A DNA stretch of 64,000 nucleotides from Fluviispira vulneris (GCF_014281055.1 NZ_JACRSE010000004.1:124001-188000); one strand, 5' to 3'. Positions 46,410 to 55,875 are shown, counted from the first letter of the stretch. The notes: generated by a model from the letters alone, not told the origin. Program-made: numbers and translations.

Positions 46410-47204
46410 ATGAATCAAATAAAATATATTAAATTATGCATATATTTTATTTGTTTAATTATTTGTCTAGTTACTCACTCCAAAGATTTAAAAAATATTG
46501 AAATAGTGACAGAAGAGTATCCTCCATATAATTATTCTGATAAAAATGGAAGAGTTATTGGTATAAATACTGAAATTATTCAGGCTGTTCTAAAAGAAAT
46601 TCAGATTTCAGGAAAAATATCTGTTTACCCATGGAAAAGAGCACAAAAAATAGCACAGAATAATCCAAATATATTAATATACTCAATTGTTCGAAATCCA
46701 GCTCGGGAAAAATATTATAAATGGGTTGGAAAAATAAATAAACAAAGATTTAATATTTATTCAAAAGATAAGCAAATCAAACTTTCAAGCATAGAAGATG
46801 CTAAAAAATATATAGTTGGGGTTTATAATGGAGATATATTAGAGATTTTATTTTTACGCCATGGATTTCGTGATGGAGATAACTTGTATATCGCTCAGAA
46901 AAATGAAAATCTTTATAAAATGCTTACGAGTGACCGCATCCAGCTTTGGCCAATCGATGAAGCAGCAGCCAAATTTTTGCTTAGAAAAAATAATGAAAAG
47001 ATAGACGATCTTGGCATTGCATTTAAAATACCCGCAAAAGAATTAAGCGATACAGACCTATATATGGCTTTTGGTACAAAAACGTCTGATGAAGTGGTGA
47101 ATATATTCAAAAAGGGTCTTGAAAAAATAATAAAAAATGGAACACATAAAAAAATTCTAGAGAATCAGTCATCAAGTACAACAGACGAGAAAGTAGAAAA
47201 TTGA
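46410..47204 (+). CDS. Periplasmic solute-binding protein, family 3
   Basis: A 264-residue exported binding protein of the amino-acid type (SBP_bac_3). Signal peptide IKYIKLCIYFICLIICLVTHS, cleavage around residue 24. The first lobe has IEIVTEEYPPYNYSDKNGRV, then GINTEIIQAVLKEI and a PWKRAQKIAQ segment typical of the group; the second lobe ends VNIFKKGLEKIIKNGTHKKI. No ABC permease or ATPase gene is nearby, so it may be an orphan receptor or scavenging protein. AGGAGCAGGT stands before the ATG. Confidence 0.82.
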   Translation: MNQIKYIKLCIYFICLIICLVTHSKDLKNIEIVTEEYPPYNYSDKNGRVIGINTEIIQAVLKEIQISGKISVYPWKRAQKIAQNNPNILIYSIVRNPAREKYYKWVGKINKQRFNIYSKDKQIKLSSIEDAKKYIVGVYNGDILEILFLRHGFRDGDNLYIAQKNENLYKMLTSDRIQLWPIDEAAAKFLLRKNNEKIDDLGIAFKIPAKELSDTDLYMAFGTKTSDEVVNIFKKGLEKIIKNGTHKKILENQSSSTTDEKVEN

Positions 47205-47322
47205 CTCAAAGATTCTATAAGTTTAAAGTATTTAAATTAAAATATTTTTTTTTCAAAAATTATGCGCTTGAACTCTATTTAATGATGCATTCATACCATA
47301 ATTGTTCACTGATTGATGAACA

Positions 47323-48252
47323 TCATGGAGTATAAATAGCGATAGACATTGGGTATGAAAAACCGTATCCAGTCAAATCGCAATTATCTAATGATCCATC
47401 GCTTAGAATGTTACATTTACTAACTGAGTTATCGCTACTGTTTACAATATAAGCAAAATTATTAAATATTGCTATGTCGCTAGCACTATTAAATCCATAC
47501 GCAGTTATAGCGCAGTTTGCAAGGCTTCCATCTGAAGCTACGCTACAATTACTCACAGAATTATTACCCATATTTACTATGTAAGCATTGTTTTTATTAA
47601 ATGCAATTCTTCGTGGATTATTAAATCCAGCACCGGTATAAGCACAATTGCTCAATACGCCATTATTAATTGAGCAAACTGTGACATTATTATTTCCAAG
47701 ATTTGTTATATATGCTAACTTATTGCGGATAGTAATACGCCAAGGATTAGAAAGAAATAAATTTAAAACAGAACGACATCCTCTTAATGTTCCATCCATA
47801 TTTTGTGCACACGATGATACTGAATTGTTTGCATAGTTTGTAAAAAATGCATATCCTTTAGTAAAAGCAATCCCCATAGGATTTGGGCTTATGCCAAATT
47901 GATTACAGAGTGGCAGCATGCCATTATACGTTACTGGACAAATGCTAATTGTACTTGAATTATAATTCGATAAATATGCGTTATTATTATTGTCAAAATC
48001 TATGGTATATGGGTTATTTGCACTATTTGCTGTTTGGATACAGCTGCCAAACGTACCATCGCTATTTACAACACACGATGTAACCCCGCTACCTGAATTA
48101 TAGTTTGATATAAACGCATACGTTATATTTTGACTTACAGTAAACGTCTGTGTTTCTCTCAATGTATTTACATCAACACTGTATGCGCTCATACTAAATA
48201 TTGATAATAATGTAGAATAAGCCAAGATTTTTTTAGACAATGAAAAAATCAT
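47323..48252 (-). CDS. Secreted Cys-bearing beta-propeller-like repeat protein
   Basis: A 309-residue exported protein with signal peptide KKILAYSTLLSIFSMSAYS. The mature part is about six or seven repeats of roughly 41 residues on the plan AYIxNxxNNSVSxC-x6-DGxLxNC, then TGxGFNxPxxIAI, for example AYIVNMGNNSVSNC. Each repeat carries two Cys that could pair within a blade. The plan resembles YncE/NHL-type propellers. Asn is very abundant. Likely extracellular or surface; ligand unknown. Stands alone. Confidence 0.7.
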   Translation of the reverse strand: MIFSLSKKILAYSTLLSIFSMSAYSVDVNTLRETQTFTVSQNITYAFISNYNSGSGVTSCVVNSDGTFGSCIQTANSANNPYTIDFDNNNNAYLSNYNSSTISICPVTYNGMLPLCNQFGISPNPMGIAFTKGYAFFTNYANNSVSSCAQNMDGTLRGCRSVLNLFLSNPWRITIRNKLAYITNLGNNNVTVCSINNGVLSNCAYTGAGFNNPRRIAFNKNNAYIVNMGNNSVSNCSVASDGSLANCAITAYGFNSASDIAIFNNFAYIVNSSDNSVSKCNILSDGSLDNCDLTGYGFSYPMSIAIYTP

Positions 48253-48497
48253 AGTACCTCCATAATAAAAATTTTTCTAAAGAACAATAAATGGTATTAA
48301 ATGAATATTTAAATTTCAATTTGACAAAATATTGACTTCGATTAAGAAAATTTGGAAAAATATTTCTGAATGTTTTTAATGACTCTTTTTTAAAATTGTA
48401 AAATATTTATTTTTTCAAGAACAGCGCATCTAAATAAAGTTCGTATTTTCATGGTCTATAAAAAAATATTTATTTAATAAACTGAGATTATCATTAC

Positions 48498-48791
48498 TTA
48501 ACTACACTTAAAAGTATATTGAGCTTTTTTTATCGGTTTTGTTTGCGCATTTGTCAAACCATATTTTGAATTATCAACTTTAGTTTCAGACCCTTCAACA
48601 ACTTCATTCATTTTAACTAAATTTGCCTTCTTTCCACAATATTTATCTGCCTCTTCTTGAAATTTATCTTTCGATACCCACGTTTCACCTTGCAGAGTCA
48701 CTGTATTTGCTTCTTTATCAAATCCCACTGTTTGTACAAAAACGCAACCAGTAAGCATAATAGCAGCCATTGAACATACTAAAATTTTCAT
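48498..48791 (-). CDS. Small lipoprotein, paralogue of 34133-34426
   Basis: A 97-residue lipoprotein with signal MKILVCSMAAIMLTGC (lipobox LTGC). The mature part VGFDKEANTVTLQGETW, KYCGKKANLVKMNE and AQYTFKC matches the paralogue at 34133-34426 from end to end. GGAG lies about 9 nt before the ATG. The gap to the propeller gene (48253-48497) shows no further gene. Function unknown. Confidence 0.72.
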   Translation of the reverse strand: MKILVCSMAAIMLTGCVFVQTVGFDKEANTVTLQGETWVSKDKFQEEADKYCGKKANLVKMNEVVEGSETKVDNSKYGLTNAQTKPIKKAQYTFKCS

Positions 48792-49300
48792 AAAAAAATT
48801 CTCCTTTCAGAATATTTTAAAATAATTACTTTATATTTTAACTACTAAATACTAAATATTAATACTTGATTTATCTAAAACAAATCCTTTCATTTTTTTA
48901 ATAACCGATTATTAACATAAAAGAACAATTTAATAGAAACCATCTTTTACGACATTGCTTTTTGCTATTTTACTTACAAAAAAATATTATTCAATTCCTT
49001 AGATAAATTTTTTTAAAATTCAATATGATTCGCTGATTGAAATCTTTGCTAAAAAAAGTATTTACTTAAAATTAGGGGGTTTTTATTAAATAGAAACTCC
49101 CTCTACAACATCAATCTTTTTTAAAAAATTTTCCTCAACAAGCCAAAGCGTTCTCTATAACAATATTTGATAACCTTTAAAAGGAATCAAACTTGATTCA
49201 ATATTTTTTCATTTCATAACTAAGTATTGCTTTACTTTTTTCTTATACACATATTAAATGCGAATATTAATATTTTATTCATTTTTTAAGAAAGTGTCCC
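48792..49300. other. AT-rich leader region before the helicase-topoisomerase operon
   Basis: No gene recognised. A hairpin AGGGGGTTT/AAACTCCCT (49074-49102, 11-nt loop) lies 200 bp before the operon. Promoters cannot be chosen with confidence in such AT-rich DNA. Confidence 0.45.
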
Positions 49301-52300
49301 ATGAACACAAGATCTCCTTCGGTACTAGCCTTACAATACTGGCATCAAGCGTTGATTTTTTCAAATATGACTAAACTAGCAAATGAAAACGAAGCAATTC
49401 CATTCAAAAATACTATTCACTTGAATTCTGGAAAATTTGAAAAAAAGATAATCGAGAGTGATAAATTCATGAATTTTTTCAAAGATAAATCCAAAGGAAT
49501 TGTAAAATTTATTCATCAAGATGGAAAAAGCAGCTCCTATGCTGAAACCTGGATATGCGCAGGATATAAAACTCAGAAAAAAAAGATGAATGTCATCCTT
49601 TCTGTACCCATCTTTGTAGATATCCAAGGAAATATTATTTCAAACACAAACTACCGACCTTTTCTAAACTCAAACTATTTAGAACCAGTTGACGAGATCT
49701 ACGCTACAAGTATTAAAATTGGCACACTAGCTCGATATGAGAAATTTTTAAGCAAGTATCCCTTATCTGATAATGAAAATGAATTGCAAAGCAATGAAAA
49801 ATTATCCAATGATTCTGAGACGCATGGCAAAAAACTACCAAATATCAATTGGTCGCAATGGTGGGAATATGCATATACTATGTTTTTGGAAACTTATAAT
49901 TCACCCGAAATTGAAAATTATAAAAGAATTCCATTATCAGATTTTTTAAGATCTAAAAGTTCAGATAAAGAGTGCTGGTATACACTCGTTTCTGTTCAAT
50001 TAGGTGAGAAAATGAATAAGTTACTTAGAGAGTCGTATTCCATAATTGAAAGAAAAATTCAAAACAAAAATGAAAATTTTAAGAATCAATATCCACTTTT
50101 ACATCATATATCTCAAGATCAATTTACACAAAATATTTTAGTTAGTGATGCAATAGAAGCAAACACTCTACACCACACGGGCCACATAGATTCTTTTGAC
50201 GAACAAGAGAGAATAAGAAAAAATTTCCCATTGGATCCTTCGCAGCGTGAAGCTCTTTTAACATTTTTAAGCACTCCAGATGGTTTTCCTTTAGCAATCA
50301 GTGGACCTCCGGGTACTGGAAAGACAAGTATGTTAAAAGCAGCAATTGCAACATTATGGGTAAATAAAACAATTGCAAATAATAATCCAGAGTGCCCCAT
50401 TGTGATTGCATCTTCATTTACAAATAATGCAACAAAAAATATAATTGGCAACTTTTCTGAAATTCCTGGCCGCATAGAAGAGCATTTACTTCTCCAAAGA
50501 TGGGTGTCAGGAATTTTAAGTTATGGTTGGTATTTCCCTTCTGAAGCCAAAAAAGAGGAATCACAACATTTAAATCTTTTGCATCAAAACTATTATAACT
50601 ACAATTCCATATATCTTTACCAAGCAGGAGGAGCCGCTGAGGAATTAAATCTATCAAAAAGAGAGCAGGCCAACCGGGAAAAGCGAAAATTCTTGACAAA
50701 TATAAATAATATATTTAATAAAGATTTTATATATATGGATCAATGCGTAAGATTTTTACATGACTCTTTAAAAAATCAATGTCAGAATATTCTTCCAAAA
50801 TTATATCACAGCTATAAAAACACTGTCAAAATTCTTATCAATAATGACATGAATCAACTCGAAGCCAGTTTACATAATATTGAGTTGCTGAAAAACGAGA
50901 TAGAACTTGAAGCTAAAAATAAAAATTTTTTAGAAAACTCATATATTTCTGAAATAACTGATTTAAAATACAAAAAAAATTATCTCCTCGGATTTTTTGA
51001 AAAATATATAAATAAAATTAATTACACAATAAATAGTAAATATTACAAATTTGTATTAACAAAACAATTTGTACAGTTTTATTTAAAAATAATTAAAACT
51101 GTGTTTTTTATTCTACTAATGAATAATAAAAAATTCAAGAAACTCTTATCAAATGAAAAAATCCCTTATAAATCAAGCTTTAAATTACAAGAAATCTTTA
51201 CTCAATTTGAGAATATTTTATTATTAGTGAATCTAAAAAGACTAGAATATGAAAGAGAAATTGTGAGTTTCAATTCCGAAATTACAAATATTAACAATAA
51301 TTACATACAATTTTTGGAAGAAAGACAAGATAAAATAAATGATGAAATTAGAAATTTCAAAATTCTTGAAGAATTTAACAATTCAATATTGTATATATTA
51401 GCTCAGTCTAAATTCTTTCTTCTCATTAATAAATTACCAGACCAATTTCGACTGTTTGATAACAAAATACAATCAATATATAAAATGAAAGATTCATTAG
51501 AAAAAGAAACAGCAGTGAAAAGAATCCAATTGTTTGAATCTTTTCAAGCATTACTTGATTGCACAATTAGAACCTATAATTTTCACATGACTGCACGATA
51601 CTGGGAAGGCCGTTGGCTCTGTACTAAATTTCCTGAGCAAAAAAATAGTTATAAGAAATCAAAAGACACACAGATAGACCAATTAAGATCATTTTGTATG
51701 TTAGCACCTTGTATTGTCTCTACATTTCACATCATGCCAAAACTTTTTCATGATAAAAACAACAATGTCAATTTTGGCAATGAAGCCGACCTTTTAATTA
51801 TTGATGAAGCTGGACAATGCTGTTTAGAAAATTCAATGGTGGCATTTTCATTTGCAAAAAGAGCTTTAATAGTTGGAGATGTCAAACAATTAGAACCCGT
51901 ATTCAATCTAGACAATGAAGCAGAACATTGCATAGCTAAAACTCTAAAGTTAACTGATAAAGAAAAAGAGGATATTTCTGATAGAGAAATTATGGCATCA
52001 AAAAATAATCTTATGTCGGTTCTACAAGAAAAATCATATTTTACAAAACCGTATTCAAACGGTCTGATGTTGACTAGACACTATCGCTGTGTACAAAACA
52101 TCATAGAATTCTGTAATGAATTAGTTTATGATGGTGATTTAATCCCTGTTATTAAGAATAAAAATTCCCTTTTTCCTTCTATGGGCTATGTATGCCATTC
52201 TTTCAAAGCAAGTCAAAAAAACGGAAGTTGGTACAATGAAGATGAATGTCTTGAAATTTTGGAATGGCTAAAAGAAAATGAAGATAAAATAACAAACGCA

Positions 52301-53668
52301 TATAATCCAGATGGCGTTATAAAAATTCCATTTTATAAATTAGTTGCTGTGATTACACCTTTTAAATACCAAGAAAAAATTTTAAAAGATAAAATTCATG
52401 CAGAGTGGTCTTTGCGAATAAAAAATCCTGATCAATTAGAATTATTTAAAAGACAATTTGTCATTGGAACCGTCCATTCCTTACAAGGAGCTGAATGTCC
52501 AATTGTAATATTTTCCTTAGTGAGCGATCGAGAAGATGGAAAAACAGTTTTTTGGGACAATAAAACTAATTTATTAAATGTAGCCGTTTCGCGTGCAAAG
52601 GATAGTTTTCTCGTCTTTTGCCACAGAGAATTTTTATTTCCAGAAAAAGTTTTATCAGAAAAAAGCAATATTCCAAGTGTAAAACTTGCAAAATATTTAC
52701 TTAATAATGGAAAACCTGTTTACCCCACTATTGCATTCGTTGTCGAGTCACCAAATAAAATCGAAACTATACAAAAATTGCTACCTAAAGATTATAAAGT
52801 ATTTGCCACAGGTGGCTTTTTTAGAGAATTAGATCTTGATGCACATGATACGATGGAAAAATCAATTTCATACCCTGTTTGGAAAATAAGAGAAGAAAGA
52901 CGGTTTCTCATAAATGAAATTAAAATTTTTTCCAGAGATTTTGACGAGATCATTTTAGCAACCGACAATGATAGAGAGGGAGAACTTATTGCATGGCACT
53001 TGAAAGAATATATAAGAAGTGAGTTTCCACAAAAAAGATTTATCTTTAAAAGGGTTCGATTCAATTCAATAGATAAAGTAAGTATTTTAACTGCAATTAA
53101 AAATTTTGAAGTAAAATTAAATAAAAACTTAATACAATCTGCTTTAATAAGGAATATCTATGACATTATTTATTCACAATTTATAAAATATAAGGCACTT
53201 AAATTAAAAAATTATAGCCATGAACTTCCATTTTTATCAAGAAATCATTTGTCTGTATTCAAAATCTTACAAGTGCAAAAGGAAAAAAGCAAACTCAGTG
53301 GCTACACTCTGCGAGTTAAATTCTCAATAAAATCGAGAAATAAATTTTTATTTGGAAAATCTGTAAGCTCAAATAGTCTTTTAAGTCAACAGAAGATTTT
53401 TCAAACTTTAGAAGCAGCAGAAGAATATGCTCATGCTTTAACTCAGCAAGAGTGGACACCATCACCGCTTTATTCATTAACAAAAACATTGCGCCCAAAA
53501 TCAGGAATGACAACAGCAGAAACACTAAAACGTGTTGCCCGCATGCATAAATTATCACCAGAAAAAACAATGGAAATTCTTCAAGCACTGTATGATGGCT
53601 CCGCAATGATCCAATCTTCTACCCATAATCCCAACAGTCATCGCTTTAATTTTGGAGGGGAATTTTAA
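49301..53668 (+). CDS. UPF1-like SF1 helicase fused to TOPRIM half of topoisomerase IA
   Basis: A 1455-residue protein. Residues 1-300 are unclassified. The SF1B helicase spans about 310-1110: Walker A GPPGTGKT 335-342, IIDEAGQ 833-839, VGDVKQLEP 858-866, LTRHYR 924-929, GTVHSLQGAE 1056-1065, NVAVSRAK 1093-1100; a coiled-coil insertion occupies about 450-750. From 1143 a type IA topoisomerase begins: VVESPNKIETI (E1149), ATDNDREGE (D1222, D1224, E1226) and the region up to SPEKTMEILQALYDG (1419-1433), which in TopA directly precedes the tyrosine motif. The chain stops 22 residues later. The rest of the topoisomerase is in the following genes. The stop overlaps the next ATG (TAATG). Confidence 0.85.
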   Translation: MNTRSPSVLALQYWHQALIFSNMTKLANENEAIPFKNTIHLNSGKFEKKIIESDKFMNFFKDKSKGIVKFIHQDGKSSSYAETWICAGYKTQKKKMNVILSVPIFVDIQGNIISNTNYRPFLNSNYLEPVDEIYATSIKIGTLARYEKFLSKYPLSDNENELQSNEKLSNDSETHGKKLPNINWSQWWEYAYTMFLETYNSPEIENYKRIPLSDFLRSKSSDKECWYTLVSVQLGEKMNKLLRESYSIIERKIQNKNENFKNQYPLLHHISQDQFTQNILVSDAIEANTLHHTGHIDSFDEQERIRKNFPLDPSQREALLTFLSTPDGFPLAISGPPGTGKTSMLKAAIATLWVNKTIANNNPECPIVIASSFTNNATKNIIGNFSEIPGRIEEHLLLQRWVSGILSYGWYFPSEAKKEESQHLNLLHQNYYNYNSIYLYQAGGAAEELNLSKREQANREKRKFLTNINNIFNKDFIYMDQCVRFLHDSLKNQCQNILPKLYHSYKNTVKILINNDMNQLEASLHNIELLKNEIELEAKNKNFLENSYISEITDLKYKKNYLLGFFEKYINKINYTINSKYYKFVLTKQFVQFYLKIIKTVFFILLMNNKKFKKLLSNEKIPYKSSFKLQEIFTQFENILLLVNLKRLEYEREIVSFNSEITNINNNYIQFLEERQDKINDEIRNFKILEEFNNSILYILAQSKFFLLINKLPDQFRLFDNKIQSIYKMKDSLEKETAVKRIQLFESFQALLDCTIRTYNFHMTARYWEGRWLCTKFPEQKNSYKKSKDTQIDQLRSFCMLAPCIVSTFHIMPKLFHDKNNNVNFGNEADLLIIDEAGQCCLENSMVAFSFAKRALIVGDVKQLEPVFNLDNEAEHCIAKTLKLTDKEKEDISDREIMASKNNLMSVLQEKSYFTKPYSNGLMLTRHYRCVQNIIEFCNELVYDGDLIPVIKNKNSLFPSMGYVCHSFKASQKNGSWYNEDECLEILEWLKENEDKITNAYNPDGVIKIPFYKLVAVITPFKYQEKILKDKIHAEWSLRIKNPDQLELFKRQFVIGTVHSLQGAECPIVIFSLVSDREDGKTVFWDNKTNLLNVAVSRAKDSFLVFCHREFLFPEKVLSEKSNIPSVKLAKYLLNNGKPVYPTIAFVVESPNKIETIQKLLPKDYKVFATGGFFRELDLDAHDTMEKSISYPVWKIREERRFLINEIKIFSRDFDEIILATDNDREGELIAWHLKEYIRSEFPQKRFIFKRVRFNSIDKVSILTAIKNFEVKLNKNLIQSALIRNIYDIIYSQFIKYKALKLKNYSHELPFLSRNHLSVFKILQVQKEKSKLSGYTLRVKFSIKSRNKFLFGKSVSSNSLLSQQKIFQTLEAAEEYAHALTQQEWTPSPLYSLTKTLRPKSGMTTAETLKRVARMHKLSPEKTMEILQALYDGSAMIQSSTHNPNSHRFNFGGEF

Positions 53669-54387
53669 TGCAAAATATTGAAAATGAAGTGCCACCGAAT
53701 TCAGTAATTAAATACCCAAGAACCGATGGACATCACACACCAAGTGACATTCAAGAAAGTGCAAATCCTTTTTTAAAAAGAGATCCTTTTGAAAGCATTG
53801 ATGACAATGATGTTCCAAGTTTTTTAAAATTTGCTGCACCAGAAGCTAATCCCAATTGTTTGGGTGCTGAGATTGAAACTGATGAATTTGATGAAATAAA
53901 ATCAAGAATAATAAAAGAAGCTCCATATCAAAAAGGTTGGCCCAAATTTGGCAATGATCCGAAGCATACTATGTATTTATTGAGTTACTTTTTAGGTATT
54001 CCTAAACCTGTCACCTTATCTCATGGCACAAAATTATATCGCCTCGTTGGAGCATTAGCAAATAAATTCAAAACCAATGATTACTGTGGTGAGTGGTGGG
54101 CATTGGAACCGCCACCTGCCACTGAAGAAGAATGGCGTTCTGGTTATGCAGTTTGGAATCATTGGAATGGGGATGGAGGTTATATAGAATACACAGTCGG
54201 GAAAGAAGGTTTAAATGTTTGGTTGGGCATTACTGGACCACAATCTCTAGAAAATTATGAAGTATTTTTGCGAGGTGGAAAAACTCAAATATGGGTTCCA
54301 CAAAATACCATCAACCCATTAAAAAATGGTCTGTCGAAAAAAATTATTACGAAACGCTCCCCTTGGAATTTAGAAGAGGATAATTAA
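53668..54387 (+). CDS. Topoisomerase IA tyrosine motif joined to an ART/TNT-like domain
   Basis: A 239-residue protein. Residues 13-28 (VIKYPRTDGHHTPSDI) match the topoisomerase IA active-site segment, with candidate nucleophile Y16 and R18, although the usual Ser after YPRTD is Gly. After a linker, about residues 118-215 look like an ADP-ribosyltransferase or TNT-like NAD-using domain: KLYRLVG (R125), GEWWALEPPPATEEEW, AVWNHWNGDGGYIEYTV and LRGGKTQIWVP (Q207), cf. the GGGTQ of TNT toxins. Its ATG overlaps the preceding stop, so translation is coupled. The topoisomerase reading is supported by the matching halves on either side; the ART reading is pattern-based. Confidence 0.65.
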   Translation: MQNIENEVPPNSVIKYPRTDGHHTPSDIQESANPFLKRDPFESIDDNDVPSFLKFAAPEANPNCLGAEIETDEFDEIKSRIIKEAPYQKGWPKFGNDPKHTMYLLSYFLGIPKPVTLSHGTKLYRLVGALANKFKTNDYCGEWWALEPPPATEEEWRSGYAVWNHWNGDGGYIEYTVGKEGLNVWLGITGPQSLENYEVFLRGGKTQIWVPQNTINPLKNGLSKKIITKRSPWNLEEDN

Positions 54388-54390
54388 AAA

Positions 54391-54810
54391 ATGAATGCAA
54401 TTGAATGGGTGAAGGAGTGCTTTGTTATTGCTTCAGAATTAGAAAAATTGGTGAATTTATTAACTCAAATGGAAAAAGAAGGAGAGAAAAGAGAAGAAGA
54501 AGGGTTTCAAGATATTTGTACAGGTTTTCTCCAAGTTGCAAAAAGAAATATGCATTCAGAGAAAGATGCTCTTTTAGAAGCAATAAATTTAAAAAATCCT
54601 CGAAAAGTATTTTGCTCTCTTTGCTCTATCCAAGGGACTTATAAATATTTTAGTGATGAAAATCTCTCTTGGTCACAACTGTGGAATGGAGCGACTTTAT
54701 ATCACAGCATTTTAGATAAAATTATATTACTTATTCAATATGAAAAAGTAGGACTACATAAAAAAGAATTCGCAGAAGCCCTGTTAACTTATGATCCACT
54801 CGAAAAATAG
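54391..54810 (+). CDS. Small helical protein within the topoisomerase operon
   Basis: A 139-residue soluble protein predicted all helical, with a charged stretch EKEGEKREEEGFQD and Cys residues in KVFCSLCS. No family recognised. It begins 3 bp after the ART-like gene and ends 8 bp before the topoisomerase C-terminal gene. A position right after a possible toxin domain is where an immunity or antitoxin protein is often found, which is only inference. Confidence 0.6.
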   Translation: MNAIEWVKECFVIASELEKLVNLLTQMEKEGEKREEEGFQDICTGFLQVAKRNMHSEKDALLEAINLKNPRKVFCSLCSIQGTYKYFSDENLSWSQLWNGATLYHSILDKIILLIQYEKVGLHKKEFAEALLTYDPLEK

Positions 54811-54818
54811 GAGTTCGT

Positions 54819-55577
54819 ATGAAGCAAACTCAATCGGCCCATCCACAAATAACACCGGTGAATTTTAAATACACCCCAGAATTAATGGATCAATTTCTGA
54901 TCTCCCCAAGTAAAGAAGTCTATAAAATAATCTATCAAGGTTCTTTTGCAACGTTAAAAGAGCCAGCAGTACTGAATATAAATGGTTTCATTCTAAGCGC
55001 ACAAAATAAAGATGAAATTAAGTTATTATTTACGTCTGCAGATCTCGTTTCAGAAGGTTGGCTAGAAGTCGATGAATACAAGCGGCAAGAAAATATGAGA
55101 GAATTTCCAAACCCAGATAAAATTTTGAAAGAAATATATTCAGAGGCAGTTTCTCTTGAGTTTGATGGTTGCCGCATCTATTCTGTCGAAGAACCATATA
55201 TAAAACTCGATGATTTTATCACTCAACTTGAAAAATATCATATTGGAAAACCATCAACTTATGCTTCTCTATTTGCAAAGATAGAAAAAAATGTGCTTGA
55301 TGGATTTATTGAAAAGAAAATGATCAAAGAAGGATCTGAACAAAAGGAATGTATAACATATGAAATCACTTCAAAAGGTGAAGATTTTTTACAATACTTT
55401 AGCCAATTAGATGATCCCTTTTTAAATCTAGATAATGCTCAGCTGTTTGAAACTTATCTGCAGAAAATTGCAAATGACGAAATATCTAGACAGGATTTTG
55501 AGCGTAAATTTTTTTCAATTTTTCGACAAAACTTTTTAAGTAAGATAAACATAGAATGGATTGATTCTTGTGAATAG
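54819..55577 (+). CDS. C-terminal part of topoisomerase IA as a separate protein
   Basis: A 252-residue protein with the topoisomerase IA gate region. SAHPQITP near residue 6 corresponds to the AHEAIRPT motif; KEVYKIIYQGSFATLKEPA to the LYELIWKRFLASQM helix; EEPYIKLDDFITQLEKY and HIGKPSTYASLFAKIE (141-156) to the highly conserved GIGRPSTYA segment; ITSKGEDFLQYF to the following winged-helix end. The zinc-ribbon repeats of TopA are absent. AGGAG five bases before ATG 54819. With the two earlier genes it would rebuild a whole topoisomerase core. Confidence 0.82.
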   Translation: MKQTQSAHPQITPVNFKYTPELMDQFLISPSKEVYKIIYQGSFATLKEPAVLNINGFILSAQNKDEIKLLFTSADLVSEGWLEVDEYKRQENMREFPNPDKILKEIYSEAVSLEFDGCRIYSVEEPYIKLDDFITQLEKYHIGKPSTYASLFAKIEKNVLDGFIEKKMIKEGSEQKECITYEITSKGEDFLQYFSQLDDPFLNLDNAQLFETYLQKIANDEISRQDFERKFFSIFRQNFLSKINIEWIDSCE

Positions 55578-55626
55578 AGCAATATTTTGTTAATAAAAGA
55601 AATTAACAAGTTAGCATAGGTTAAGA

Positions 55627-55875
55627 AAGTTTAAATGAGATAATACTATGGTACAAATTAGACTGTCAAGAAAATAAACTCGACATTGACAAAACCAATT
55701 TCAATTCTCTTTTCCAAGATATTTATTATTGTAAAAACACTGAAAGTAAATCTGTTCTTGCAAATATGAACGATTTAAAAAAATGTTTTTTGCTTATGCA
55801 TATTATTATCAATTTGATAAAATTCCTTGGTATGAACTTAACAAAAAAGTCAATGACACTCTCATAAGTTTTTAA
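55627..55875 (+). pseudogene. Frameshifted gene remnant
   Basis: A stop-bounded frame from 55627 reads IILWYKLDCQENKLDIDKTN and continues to MNDLKK. One frame away the sequence continues as MFFAYAYYYQFDKIPWYELN, ending at TAA 55875. The two parts look like one protein with a frameshift near 55782. No start codon with a ribosome site is seen and the family is unknown. The rest of the 55578-55957 gap is empty. Confidence 0.45.

Noticed and set aside
53640-53700. Programmed -1 frameshift joining the helicase-TOPRIM gene to the tyrosine-motif gene
   Set aside because: A -1 slip before the TAA would join the frames, but the site (GAATTTTAATG) is not a canonical slippery heptamer. TAATG stop-start coupling explains the overlap more simply.
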